A stretch of DNA of 64,000 nt from HGW-17 sp938004375 (GTDB taxonomy: Bacteria > Myxococcota_A > Polyangia > HGW-17), in the NCBI GenBank assembly GCA_036802685.1, contig DAIRVS010000003.1, positions 20,113-84,112 on the forward strand, given 5' to 3'. Positions within the stretch are counted from its first letter, which is position 1. The number at the start of each line of letters is the position of its first letter. A program made the position numbers and the translations under genes. Positions 51,384-60,234 of the stretch are shown here, piece by piece. Under the pieces are notes generated by a model. That model worked only from the letters and a program-made list of their open reading frames with translations, was not told the origin of the DNA and searched no databases.

Positions 51384-53048
51384 ATGGATTGGAAAATGGT
51401 CCTGTTTCAGGTCGCTGGCGGCCTGGGGCTGTTCCTCATGGGCATGAAGATCATGAGCGAGGGCATGCAGAAGGCGGCCGGCGAGCGGCTGCGGCGCATC
51501 CTGAAGATCCTGACGGTGAACCGCTTCGTCGGCGTCTTCGTCGGCTTCGTCATCACCGCCATCATCCAGAGCTCCAGCGCCACCTCGGTGATGACCATCG
51601 GCTTCGTCAACGCCACGCTGATGACCGTGGCCCAGGCCATCAGCGTGGAGCTGGGCGCGGCTGTGGGCACCACGGTCACGGGCTGGATCGTCACCCTGGA
51701 CATCGCCGCCGCCGCCATGCCCGTCATCGCGATCGGTGTGTTCATCACCTTTTTCAGTCGGAACAAGACCTGGCAGTACGCCGGGGAGGTCCTGTTCGGG
51801 TTCGGCATCCTCTTCCTCGGGATGGAGGCGATGAAGCACGGCTTCGCCCCGCTGCGGACCCACGAGGGATTTTTGGACCTGTTCCGCTCCATCGACGGCC
51901 ACACCTTCGCCTCCGTGCTGCTGGGCGTGCTGGTGGGCACCTTCACGACCGGCGTCGTGCAGTCCTCCAGCGCGGTGGTCGGCATCGTCATCGCGCTGGC
52001 CAGTCAGGGCCTGGTCAACTACGAGGGGGCCCTGGCCATCGTCATGGGCTCCAACATCGGCACCACGGTCACCGGCCTGCTCGCCTCCATCGGCGGCTCC
52101 GTCAACGCCCGGCGCGCCGCCCTGGCCCAGACCCTGTTCAAGGCGCTCGGGGTCGCGCTGATGCTGGTGGTCTTCTACCCCTTCCGCACCCTCGTCGACC
52201 TCGTGACGCCAGCGTCCCCGGCGGACAACCTGACCGTCCACGTTGCCATGGGACACACGATCTTCAACCTCGTCAACCTCGCCGTCTTCCTGCCTTTGAT
52301 CGGGACCCTGGACCGGCTGGTCACACGCATCGTCCCCGACCGCGCCCCGGGCGGCGAGGAAATCCTCCCCGAGCACTTCGTCAACATCGACTACAACCTC
52401 ATCCACACGCCCTCCATGGCGATCATGGAGTCCCACAAGGAGCTCTCCGTCATGGCTGAGCAGGTGGCCCGTAGCCTGGAGCTGGTGAACCGGCTCCCCG
52501 GGGCCGCGGCCGAGGAGGTCCACCGCCTCTGCGACGACGTGGTCAAGAACGAGGAGCGCATCGACAAATACCAGTACGCCATCACCCAGTTCCTGCTGAC
52601 GCTCTCCACCCAGTCCCTGACCCTGCGGGATGCGTCCACCGTCGGCAACTACATCGGGCTGGCCCACAACCTGGAGAAGATGAGCGACTTCGCGGAGCGC
52701 ATCACCCAGAACCTGGACAAACTGACGCGCAGGCACCTGGCCTTCAGTGAACCGGCCACCGAGGCCCTGCGCGTCATCCTCCACGAGAACACCGCCTATT
52801 TCTCCGAGTCCCTGAGCCTGTTCAAGGGGGACGAGGTCAACCCCGCCTATGCCGAGCGGGCCCTGAGCCGGAGCATGCGGCTCAAAAAGATGGTCAAGGA
52901 CGCCAAGAGCGACCACTTCGACCGGCTGCGCGACAAGTCCTGCGAGATGCAGGTCGCCATCCAGTACATCGACATCCTGAACAGCCTGGACTCGATGACG
53001 TCGGAGAACTACAACATCGCCGAGATCGTCTCGGGCAGGAAGTACTGA
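51384..53048 (+). CDS. Na/Pi cotransporter family protein with PhoU-like tail
   Basis: 554 residues. Two inverted repeats with the QSSSATSVM and VQSSSAVVGIV motifs that bind Na+ and phosphate, and about eight helices to residue 330. The C-terminal 200 residues are a PhoU-like helical domain. Imports phosphate with sodium (family knowledge). ATG at 51384 follows AGGAG. The sodium use fits the Mrp-type module in the same genome. Confidence 0.9.
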   Translation: MDWKMVLFQVAGGLGLFLMGMKIMSEGMQKAAGERLRRILKILTVNRFVGVFVGFVITAIIQSSSATSVMTIGFVNATLMTVAQAISVELGAAVGTTVTGWIVTLDIAAAAMPVIAIGVFITFFSRNKTWQYAGEVLFGFGILFLGMEAMKHGFAPLRTHEGFLDLFRSIDGHTFASVLLGVLVGTFTTGVVQSSSAVVGIVIALASQGLVNYEGALAIVMGSNIGTTVTGLLASIGGSVNARRAALAQTLFKALGVALMLVVFYPFRTLVDLVTPASPADNLTVHVAMGHTIFNLVNLAVFLPLIGTLDRLVTRIVPDRAPGGEEILPEHFVNIDYNLIHTPSMAIMESHKELSVMAEQVARSLELVNRLPGAAAEEVHRLCDDVVKNEERIDKYQYAITQFLLTLSTQSLTLRDASTVGNYIGLAHNLEKMSDFAERITQNLDKLTRRHLAFSEPATEALRVILHENTAYFSESLSLFKGDEVNPAYAERALSRSMRLKKMVKDAKSDHFDRLRDKSCEMQVAIQYIDILNSLDSMTSENYNIAEIVSGRKY

Positions 53049-53058
53049 CAGCGCCGGT

Positions 53059-54237
53059 CTACGGGGGGAGCGGATCGTCCTGGAAGCGCACGCAGACCGC
53101 GGCGCGGGCGAGCTCGAGGGCCATCGTCTTCAGGTCGAGGCCCTCCTCGGCGCGCAGAACCTCGTCCATGTGGGCGTGGGTCTCGGGGTTGTCGGGGGCG
53201 AACAGGGTGCACGAGTCCGCGCAGGGGATGATCGAGGTCTCGTAAGTGCCGATGCGCTGGGCCAGGGCGATGGTCTCGTACTTGTCCATGCCCAGGAGCG
53301 GACGCAGCACCGGCAGGGGGCTCGCCTGTTCGATGGCCACCAGGTTGTGCAGCGTCTGGCTGGCCACCTGGCCCAGGCTCTCGCCGGTCACCAGCGCCAG
53401 CGCCTTGTTGTCCTGGGCGATGAGCCCGGCGGTGCGCATCATCATGCGGCGGTAGAGCACGGTGGCGAGCTTGTGCGGCCGACACTCGCGCAGGCGCTTT
53501 TGTACCTCGCCGTAGGCCACCATGTGCAGTTTGTTGGGACCGCCCCAGGGCCGCAGGGCACGGCACAGGGCCTCGACCTTCTGGCGGGCCTCCTCGCCCA
53601 CCCACGGCGGGGAGTAGAACGAGGTCGCGTTCACGGTGGCTCCGCGCTTGAGCATCATCCAGGCCGCCACCGGGGAGTCGATGCCCCCCGAGAGCAGCAC
53701 CTCGAGCCGGCCGGAGACCCCCACCGGCAGTCCGCCGGGAGCCGGATGTCGGGCGACGCACACGAAGGAGAGATCCTGCCCCGCGTGGAGCTCGACGACC
53801 AGTTCGGGCGCGGTCAGGCTCACCGGGAGAGCGCAGGTCTCGTAGATCACCTCGCCCACGTCGCGCTCGAGCTCGATGGAGGTGAACGGCAGGCGCTTGT
53901 CGGTGCGCTTGGCCTTCACGCAGAACGAGGCCGGCCGTTTTTCGAGGTCCTGGACCAGGGCCAGCGCAGTCCGAATGAACGCCTCCTTGGTCGGCTCCAC
54001 CACCACCGCCGGGGAGAGGCTGGTCAACCCGAACACCCGCCCCAGGGAGGCGATCACTGCGGCCTGCCGCTCGGGTTCGCACGTGACGGTGTAACGTCCG
54101 TGAAAGCTCTGCAGCCGCACGCCGGCGTGCTCCCGAAGGGCGCGGCGGATGTTCTTCTCCAGTTGGTTCATGAACAGGTAGCGGTTGCTGCCCTTGAGGA
54201 AGACCTCTCCGATGCGCAGGACGAGATGGGTTTTCAT
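53059..54237 (-). CDS. thiI: tRNA 4-thiouridine / thiazole sulfurtransferase ThiI
   Basis: 392 residues. THUMP domain at 60-165, PP-loop LLSGGIDSPVA near 185. The Cys motif PCADSCTLFAPDNP at the end of the PP-loop domain matches ThiI. The rhodanese domain of E. coli ThiI is absent, as in most bacteria and archaea. Makes s4U8 in tRNA with sulfur from a cysteine desulfurase (one is coded at 43666). 24 bases after the carbamate kinase gene upstream. Confidence 0.93.
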   Translation of the reverse strand: MKTHLVLRIGEVFLKGSNRYLFMNQLEKNIRRALREHAGVRLQSFHGRYTVTCEPERQAAVIASLGRVFGLTSLSPAVVVEPTKEAFIRTALALVQDLEKRPASFCVKAKRTDKRLPFTSIELERDVGEVIYETCALPVSLTAPELVVELHAGQDLSFVCVARHPAPGGLPVGVSGRLEVLLSGGIDSPVAAWMMLKRGATVNATSFYSPPWVGEEARQKVEALCRALRPWGGPNKLHMVAYGEVQKRLRECRPHKLATVLYRRMMMRTAGLIAQDNKALALVTGESLGQVASQTLHNLVAIEQASPLPVLRPLLGMDKYETIALAQRIGTYETSIIPCADSCTLFAPDNPETHAHMDEVLRAEEGLDLKTMALELARAAVCVRFQDDPLPP

Positions 54238-54261
54238 GGGCCCCTTCCGGGTGAGCGGGGA

Positions 54262-55230
54262 CTAGATGTGACCGACGAAGTGGGTACCGCTGGAGCCGCG
54301 CAGGGCCTCCTCGAGGTGATCCGGGGAGGTGATCAGCGCGCGCTTGCCGCCGTCCTTCAGGAAGTTCAGCACGGCCTGGATCTTGGGTCCCATGGAGCCC
54401 TCGCCGAAGTGCCCCTGTTTGTGGAACTCCTCGATCATGTCCATCGTGCAGGCGCCCAGCGCCATCTGGTTCTCCTTGCGGTAGTTGATGTACACCTTCT
54501 CGACGTCGGTCAGGATGATGAACAACTCCGCGCCCACCTGGCGGGCCAGCAACGCCGAGGAGAGGTCCTTGTCGATGACGGCCTCGACGCCCTCGTAGCG
54601 GGCGTGCCCGTTCTCGTCCACCTTGCGGATCACCGGGATGCCGCCGCCGCCCACGGCCACGACGATGTGACCCTCCATGGCCGCGTCGCGGATGGTGTGC
54701 CGCTGGATGACCTTCAACGGCATCGGGGACGCCACGCGACGACGCCAGCCGCGCCCGGAGTCCTCGAACACGTTCCAGCCCATCTCTTTCTCGCGGCGGC
54801 GGGCTTCCTCCTCGCTCAGGAACGGGCCGATGGGCTTGGTGGGCCGGGAGAAGGCGGGGTCGTTCTCGTCCACGACCACTTGGGTGATCTTGGTGACGAC
54901 GTAGCGCTGCACGTTGCGGCGGCGCAGCTCGTTGAGCAGCGACTGCTGCAGGATGTAGCCAAGGCTGCCCTCGGTCATGGCCACGAGCACATCGAGGGGC
55001 TGGGGAGGGATCTCCTTGGCGGACAGTTCGTTCTGGATCAGCAGCGCGCCCACCTGGGGGCCGTTGCCGTGGGTCACGATGACGTTGTAGTCACGCTCGA
55101 TGAGCGTCATGAGCACGTTGGAGATGTTCCGGGCGCACAGTTCGTGCTCCTCGATGGTCGCGGGCTTGCCGTGGCGCATGAAGGCGTGGCCGCCCAGGGC
55201 GATGACGACGATGGGTTTTTCCTTGGACAT
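54262..55230 (-). CDS. arcC: Carbamate kinase
   Basis: 322 residues. Amino-acid kinase fold: IALGGHAFMRHG start, VTHGNGPQVG, VVAVGGGGIPVI and DKDLSSALLARQVGAE are the family motifs. ATG at 55230 matches the family start (MSKEKPIVVIALGG). Makes ATP from carbamoyl phosphate in the arginine deiminase or agmatine routes; no arcA/arcB is adjacent. Upstream of thiI on the same strand. Confidence 0.93.
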   Translation of the reverse strand: MSKEKPIVVIALGGHAFMRHGKPATIEEHELCARNISNVLMTLIERDYNVIVTHGNGPQVGALLIQNELSAKEIPPQPLDVLVAMTEGSLGYILQQSLLNELRRRNVQRYVVTKITQVVVDENDPAFSRPTKPIGPFLSEEEARRREKEMGWNVFEDSGRGWRRRVASPMPLKVIQRHTIRDAAMEGHIVVAVGGGGIPVIRKVDENGHARYEGVEAVIDKDLSSALLARQVGAELFIILTDVEKVYINYRKENQMALGACTMDMIEEFHKQGHFGEGSMGPKIQAVLNFLKDGGKRALITSPDHLEEALRGSSGTHFVGHI

Positions 55231-55292
55231 GAATGACCTCGTGAAAAGGGTGAGGGTGATGCCGGCCCGATCCACCCGGACCGGGCGGATGG

Positions 55293-56039
55293 TTATTCTT
55301 CGGGGGCTTCCTCGGTCTCGGTGGAGCTGCCCGCGGACCGGGGACTGGACTCTTCGGTGGCCGGGACGACCACCTTCACGACCGGCGGGAGCCGGGTGGG
55401 GAACCAGGGCGAGAGCGGCCCGGCGATGGCCCGACCCGCCCGCAGCAGGCTCTCCACCTGGCGATACAGGCTGTCGCTCGTCTCGAGGTCGAGTTCCATC
55501 CCGAAGGCCAGCGAATGGTCCTCGCGGTTCACCACGAACGCGAACACGCGGAAACGGCGGTTGGACAGAAAGTCGGGGGCGAAGCGCTCGACGCCGGTCA
55601 CCAGCAGGTGGGTGGGCGACCAGATGGGCAGGTGCAGCGATTTGAAGGCGACGCCCAGGCGCGGGCCGATGGCGTCGAGCTCCCGGAACAGCGTGGTGTC
55701 CCGCTCGGAAATGTCGAGGTCCTTCAGTTTGCGGGTCCGGTTCGTGTAGGCCTCGTAGGCGGCCTTGAAGACGCGCTCCGGGAAGTCACCGAAGTCGGCC
55801 TCGAGGCTGCGCCAGCCGATCCTGTACGACTGGCCTGCCGGCCCCAGGTGCGTGAGGATGGAGCCCAGCAGCGCACCGGAGACGGTGGAGACGTCGCGCT
55901 CGGCGAAGCCGGTCACCACGGGGGCGAAGACGACCAACTTCTGCCCGCGCGCGGGGGCCTTCTCCATGGGCATGACCGCGGGACGGCCGCACGCGGCGGC
56001 CAGCAGCAGGACGAGAGGGAGCCAACGGACCTGACGCAT
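55293..56039 (-). CDS. Lipoprotein of unknown function
   Basis: 248 residues. Lipobox LLAAACG. A mixed alpha/beta soluble domain without recognised motifs, and an acidic Ser/Glu tail (SSTETEEAPEE). Ten bases after the gene at 56049 (read upstream to downstream), so in the same transcript as the paralogous pair. Confidence 0.7.
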   Translation of the reverse strand: MRQVRWLPLVLLLAAACGRPAVMPMEKAPARGQKLVVFAPVVTGFAERDVSTVSGALLGSILTHLGPAGQSYRIGWRSLEADFGDFPERVFKAAYEAYTNRTRKLKDLDISERDTTLFRELDAIGPRLGVAFKSLHLPIWSPTHLLVTGVERFAPDFLSNRRFRVFAFVVNREDHSLAFGMELDLETSDSLYRQVESLLRAGRAIAGPLSPWFPTRLPPVVKVVVPATEESSPRSAGSSTETEEAPEE

Positions 56040-56048
56040 GGCGGACGA

Positions 56049-56633
56049 CTAGTGTCTTTCGATGATGCGGTGGCTGACGGTCCAGTCACGCAGGTAGCGG
56101 TTCAGGATCTTGATCATCCGGGTGATGGTCATGGAGCCGTAGATGTCGTTGGCGCCGGCGTACTTGGGATCTCCGGACTTCAGGCGGATCTCCATGAGGT
56201 CCTTGAACGAGGAGTTCTCGGTCTCCTGGATGCGCCGATCGGTGATGGCGATGGTGTCCTTCAGGTAGCCGGCCGGCCCCTGCTGGATCATCAAGTGGAA
56301 GTCCAGGGGCACCGGCTCGCGGAAGTAGTAGCCGCGCACCACGAGGGTCACCTTCTGCAGGGCCAGATGCACCTCGAGGGCCAGGTGCTCCCAACCCTCG
56401 GCCATCAGTTCCTCGGCGTCCATGGCGGGGTACATGGGGCGGATCTCGCCAGTCGGGCGACCGGCGTCGAACTCGAAGAAGAACTGGAAGTCCTTCTTGT
56501 GATAGAAGCCAATCTGCCGGATGGACTCCAGGCCCGAGGCCTTCACGATGTCGGAGGCTGGCTGGAGCAGCGCCGAGAGCGGCAGATCCTGAATCGGGTT
56601 GCCATCCAGGTGGGTCGGGTGAATCGTAGACAT
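56049..56633 (-). CDS. Unknown protein, paralogue of the next upstream gene
   Basis: 194 residues from ATG at 56633 (AAGGAGAG upstream). Soluble. Shares KSGDPKYAGANDIYGSMTITRMIKILNRYLRDW with KSGDPRYARFSDQYPLLDVEGVAAMVTRYVKELRS of the protein at 56665, and similar beta-rich N-terminal halves (GWEHLALEVHLALQ / GWDHLAITLHLEKD). A duplicated family that I cannot name. Cytoplasmic by lack of a signal. Confidence 0.7.
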   Translation of the reverse strand: MSTIHPTHLDGNPIQDLPLSALLQPASDIVKASGLESIRQIGFYHKKDFQFFFEFDAGRPTGEIRPMYPAMDAEELMAEGWEHLALEVHLALQKVTLVVRGYYFREPVPLDFHLMIQQGPAGYLKDTIAITDRRIQETENSSFKDLMEIRLKSGDPKYAGANDIYGSMTITRMIKILNRYLRDWTVSHRIIERH

Positions 56634-56664
56634 GGATCGTACTCTCCTTGCGTTGGAAGACGGC

Positions 56665-57225
56665 TCAGGCCGAGCGAAGCTCCTTGACGTAACGCGTGAC
56701 CATGGCGGCAACGCCCTCGACGTCCAGCAGCGGGTACTGGTCGGAGAACCTCGCGTACCGGGGATCGCCGCTCTTGGAGCGGACCTGCATGAGATCGAAG
56801 ATCGAGGTCGCCGGCAGCTCGCCGTCCTTCTTCTCGATGGTGACCTTGTCCTCCTTGGTCTCGTTGACGGCGTTGCGGACCAGCCTGGCTCGCACGATCA
56901 GCGAGTTGTCGTCGCGCCCGAACCGGCCCTGCAGGTCCAGCGAGGCCAGATCCTTCTCGAGGTGGAGGGTGATGGCCAGATGATCCCAGCCGTCCATGTT
57001 GTAACGTTCGGCGTCCAGCTCGGGGACGGGGAACTCGACCGGGATGGTCGGGATCTTGGCGAAGCGGAAGAAGGTGCGGGACTTGTCCCCGATGGAACAG
57101 CGGACCTGAAAGGGACGCGAGGTGTTGACCACCAGCGCGTTGCCCCAGTTCGGGAGCTCGTGGAGGGGAACCTTCTGCTCGCGGTCGACATACCCGCCAT
57201 CACCGGGACTGCGCAAAACGATCAT
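56665..57225 (-). CDS. Unknown protein, paralogue of the next downstream gene
   Basis: 186 residues. AAGGAGG ribosome site before ATG at 57225. Beta-rich start (GDKSRTFFRFAKIPTIPVEF) and the same KSGDP-containing C-terminus as its neighbour. First gene of the minus-strand run that continues to the lipoprotein and perhaps to carbamate kinase and thiI. Function not known. Confidence 0.7.
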   Translation of the reverse strand: MIVLRSPGDGGYVDREQKVPLHELPNWGNALVVNTSRPFQVRCSIGDKSRTFFRFAKIPTIPVEFPVPELDAERYNMDGWDHLAITLHLEKDLASLDLQGRFGRDDNSLIVRARLVRNAVNETKEDKVTIEKKDGELPATSIFDLMQVRSKSGDPRYARFSDQYPLLDVEGVAAMVTRYVKELRSA

Positions 57226-57462
57226 GACTGCCTCCTTGGCTATGCAGCGTGAAACCTGCCCACTCCGACCTTCGCGGACCTGTCATCGGCTGCACCGAGA
57301 CCGGCCCTGATCGGGAAAACCATGCATATCAAAGATCGCGGGTCTGCACAAGGCTTGGTTTTCGTGATCGACGTAGTGCCGGTTGGAAAAACTGCCGCCC
57401 AAACTCAACGCGGGGATTTGCATTTCCGGAACACTCGGGTATACCTGTGTGAACTGGTGCCA

Positions 57463-57477
57463 CCGGACCTTGTCCGG
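57463..57477. promoter_or_regulatory. Hairpin in the divergent gap before a lipoprotein
   Basis: CCGGAC-CTT-GTCCGG, a perfect six-base-pair hairpin 28 bases before the ATG at 57505. The 279-base gap 57226-57504 holds no gene; nothing else stands out apart from several Cs-rich tracts. Confidence 0.4.
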
Positions 57478-57504
57478 AAACCCTGAGGAAGGTGAGGTGA
57501 AAAG

Positions 57505-58008
57505 ATGAAACGCCTGTTCCTGCTCTCGTTGCTCGTCCTGGGATCCGTCGCCGCCTGCCGGCCCCAGGGACCTACCGCACCGAGCTACACTCCCGCCCTG
57601 ACCCCGGCCGCAGCCGGCGTGTCCGTCATCGACAAGATGCAGCCCGGCTGCACACCCGCAGGACAGATCGTGGGGCGCGCCGCGGCCCCCGAGTCGGGAG
57701 CGGTGGTCTGGCGGTACGCGCTCAATGACCTTCAAAACCAGGCCTTGGCGCGCCGCGTCATGGTCGTGTTCATGGAAAAGTATGATCACAGCACCGAGAA
57801 GGGCTTGCTGCACATCCGCATCACCGGCACGCTGCTCCAATGCGGGACCGGCGACCCCGCCAACCCCGGGGAACCCGGTGGCCCCGGGTCCGATGACCCT
57901 GTCGCGCCCCCTCCGCCCGGCGGACCCGACGCGGATTCCGGTGAGGAAATCCAGCCACCACCGGCCGGAGACGACCCCGAAGCCGTGACCCCGCCACCGG
58001 TCCAGTGA
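57505..58008 (+). CDS. Small Pro-rich lipoprotein
   Basis: 167 residues. Lipobox VAAC. A compact domain (30-115) with a few Cys (MQPGCTPAG, LLQCGTG), then a Pro/Gly/Asp-rich tail of 55 residues that likely spans the periplasm or cell surface. No family recognised. A GAGG ribosome site precedes ATG at 57505. Confidence 0.65.
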   Translation: MKRLFLLSLLVLGSVAACRPQGPTAPSYTPALTPAAAGVSVIDKMQPGCTPAGQIVGRAAAPESGAVVWRYALNDLQNQALARRVMVVFMEKYDHSTEKGLLHIRITGTLLQCGTGDPANPGEPGGPGSDDPVAPPPPGGPDADSGEEIQPPPAGDDPEAVTPPPVQ

Positions 58009-58076
58009 AGCTTGAATTTTCCAATCTCATTGAAATCATTCCTCTTTTTCCAGAACAAAAATTCCGAACAACTTTC

Positions 58077-58104
58077 TTGACAGCACGCGAAATATCGGTA
58101 AAGT
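58077..58104 (+). promoter_or_regulatory. Strong sigma70 promoter of a small lipoprotein
   Basis: TTGACA, 16 bases, TAAAGT, in an AT-rich gap. The transcript leader to the ATG at 58203 is about 90 bases and contains the hairpin at 58132-58152. Confidence 0.65.
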
Positions 58105-58131
58105 GCGTTTTCGTGATGTTGAGGATAACCT

Positions 58132-58152
58132 AAAAAACCATTGTGGTTTTTT
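58132..58152 (+). terminator. A/T-rich hairpin in the leader
   Basis: AAAAAACCA-TTG-TGGTTTTTT, a perfect nine-base-pair stem with a U-run on its 3' side. It looks like a weak bidirectional terminator or an mRNA-stabilising leader hairpin, since it lies between the promoter and the gene. Confidence 0.45.
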
Positions 58153-58202
58153 GTGTGTAACTTCATATTTCTCAGGTCTGTTTTGAAAGGAGCTCTAACG
58201 CA

Positions 58203-58685
58203 ATGAAAAAGATGATCGTTCTCGTTTCCATGGTGGTGTTCTCCCTGTCTTTCTTCGCCGGTTGCGACAGCAAGGGCAAGAAGTGTGGCCAGTTGTATGA
58301 TAAGGTCACGTCCTGCTCGAAGGACTTCAAAGTCCTCGAGGAGATGGGTAAGGCTATCTCCAAAGACGATTTCGTGAAGGGCTGCAAAAAGGGTGGGAAG
58401 GATGCCGATGAGATGCTGAAGTGCACCGGCAAGGGCGACTGCAAAGAGTTCGCGAAGTGCGTGCTCAAGATGTCCGACGAGGACATGAAGAAGTTGGACG
58501 AACTTCAGAAGATGGTTGACATGGCCCCGGCCGACATGCCCGCCGACGCTCCGGCCGATATGCCCGCCGACGCTCCGGCCGACATGCCCGCCGACGCCCC
58601 GGCCGCTGACATGCCCGCCGACGCCCCGGCCGCTGACATGCCCGCCGAGCCCGCCGCCGACATGCCCGCCGAAGAGATGAAGTAA
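58203..58685 (+). CDS. Small lipoprotein with ADMPADAP repeats
   Basis: 160 residues. Lipobox FAGCD. Residues 25-105 form a Cys/Lys-rich helical domain with about six Cys. The C-terminal 55 residues are tandem ADMPADAP-type repeats, an extended Pro/Ala stalk. AAAGGAG ribosome site. Likely abundant given the promoter; function unknown. The DNA repeats are 24-27 bp units and may vary in number. Confidence 0.72.
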   Translation: MKKMIVLVSMVVFSLSFFAGCDSKGKKCGQLYDKVTSCSKDFKVLEEMGKAISKDDFVKGCKKGGKDADEMLKCTGKGDCKEFAKCVLKMSDEDMKKLDELQKMVDMAPADMPADAPADMPADAPADMPADAPAADMPADAPAADMPAEPAADMPAEEMK

Positions 58686-58810
58686 TTTCATTTCCCTCCG
58701 GTTCGATTTCTTCCCTCTCCTCTCATCTTTCCTTCTGACAATCAACTGAAATTCTTCGGTCCGCGCGACGGTTCTGTGGTACGCTGTGTCCGCCCATCGC
58801 GGAGGAATTC

Positions 58811-60157
58811 ATGTCCGAGCGCCACCCCTCAGAGAACGCTGCCTTCGACGCCACGCTGGCGGCCCAGGTCCCGACCTCGATGCAGGCCACGCTGGCCGGA
58901 GGTCCCGTGTCCACGCGTGAAACCGTGCCCCTGACCGAGACCATGCCCGTGAACGGCACCCCGACGACAAACAGCGCCGCGGCACGGAACAGCGCAGTTG
59001 GCGGAAACCCGGCGGTCAATCCCCCGGCCGCCGCGCGGCTCACCGTCCTGCCCGAGGTCGCCGCCTCCGAGGGCGAGTGGCGCTGGGTGACCACGAGCCG
59101 TTCCCGCTTCCTCGTCGAGCGCCCCCTCGGTGAGGGCGGCGCGGGGGAAGTCCTCCTGGCGACGGATCAGGACATCGGACGGCAGGTGGCCCTCAAGCGG
59201 ATCCGGACCGAGATCCAGTCCCCCGAGGCGCTGGCCCGCTTCATCCAGGAGATCCGCACCGTGGGTCGTCTGGAGCATCCGAACATCATCCCGATCCACG
59301 ACGTGGGCATCGACGAGCAGGGCGGCTACTATTTTGTAATGAAATATGTGCGCGGCGAGACCCTCGAGGACGTCATCGCCCGGCTGCGCTCGGGAGATCC
59401 GGGGACGCTGGCCCAATGGCCGGTGGAGCGGCGAGTCCAGGTCTTCCGTGGCCTGTGCGAGGCGGTGGCCCACGCCCACGAGAACGGCTTCGTCCACCGC
59501 GACATCAAGCCGGCCAACGTCATGGTGGGTCCCCACGGCGAGGTCCTGTTGATGGACTGGGGTATCGCCCGCCAGCAGCGCGACGAGGGGACCAACCCCG
59601 AGCAGCGCGTCCTCGGGGAGGACCGGGACGAGATTGCCGGGGACGCCCGTGCCTCCTGGTTCCGGACCCGGGTCGGCGCGCTCATCGGGACGCCCGCCTA
59701 CATGGCGCCCGAGCAAGCCCAGGGAAAGCCCGCCGAGCCCCGCTCGGACGTCTACTCCCTGTGCGTCCTGTTCTACGAGTTGCTCACCCTGCGGCACTAT
59801 CTCGAGGACAAGCAGAGCCTCACAGAGGTCCTCGAGGGGGTGATCGGCGAGGAAGCCCCCATGGCCTCGTTCGTCCCCCAGAAGCACCAGCCGCCGGTGC
59901 CTCCCGAACTGGGATGGTTCCTCAAGAAAGGGATGCACAAGGATCCGCGAGACCGTTTTCAGTCGGTGGAGGAGATGATCCGACGGTTGGATCTTCGAGC
60001 CCAGGGCGTATTCCCCATCCAGTGCCACCTCACCTTCGTCAAGCGCCTCAACCTGGGCTTCTCGCGCTTCTCGGACCGGCACCCGATGTTGATCACCGGC
60101 CTGATCTTCCTTGGCGTCCCCGCCGCCATCGGCGGGATGATCTGGTCCGTGATCTGA
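58811..60157 (+). CDS. Membrane-anchored Ser/Thr protein kinase
   Basis: 448 residues. A 95-residue Thr/Ala/Pro N-terminal region, kinase domain at about 100-395: GEGGAGEV P-loop, ALKRI Lys, FVHRDIKPANVMV catalytic loop, DWG in place of DFG, GTPAYMAPEQAQG. The activation segment is long (about 45 residues between DWG and APE). A single C-terminal helix (IFLGVPAAIGGMIW) anchors it, with almost no outer domain, so it cannot sense outside signals directly. DWG is common in myxobacterial kinases and probably active. Confidence 0.9.
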   Translation: MSERHPSENAAFDATLAAQVPTSMQATLAGGPVSTRETVPLTETMPVNGTPTTNSAAARNSAVGGNPAVNPPAAARLTVLPEVAASEGEWRWVTTSRSRFLVERPLGEGGAGEVLLATDQDIGRQVALKRIRTEIQSPEALARFIQEIRTVGRLEHPNIIPIHDVGIDEQGGYYFVMKYVRGETLEDVIARLRSGDPGTLAQWPVERRVQVFRGLCEAVAHAHENGFVHRDIKPANVMVGPHGEVLLMDWGIARQQRDEGTNPEQRVLGEDRDEIAGDARASWFRTRVGALIGTPAYMAPEQAQGKPAEPRSDVYSLCVLFYELLTLRHYLEDKQSLTEVLEGVIGEEAPMASFVPQKHQPPVPPELGWFLKKGMHKDPRDRFQSVEEMIRRLDLRAQGVFPIQCHLTFVKRLNLGFSRFSDRHPMLITGLIFLGVPAAIGGMIWSVI

Positions 60158-60167
60158 CGTCTGTGCA

Positions 60168-60182
60168 ACCCGCGTTGCGGGT
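60168..60182. terminator. Possible terminator stem after the kinase gene
   Basis: ACCCGC-GTT-GCGGGT, a perfect stem ten bases after the kinase stop, between convergent genes. No U-run follows, so it may be only a folding element. Confidence 0.4.
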
Positions 60183-60234
60183 AAGATGGATTGGATTCTG
60201 GAGGGGGATCACCGGACCTGGTGATCTGTGAGAC

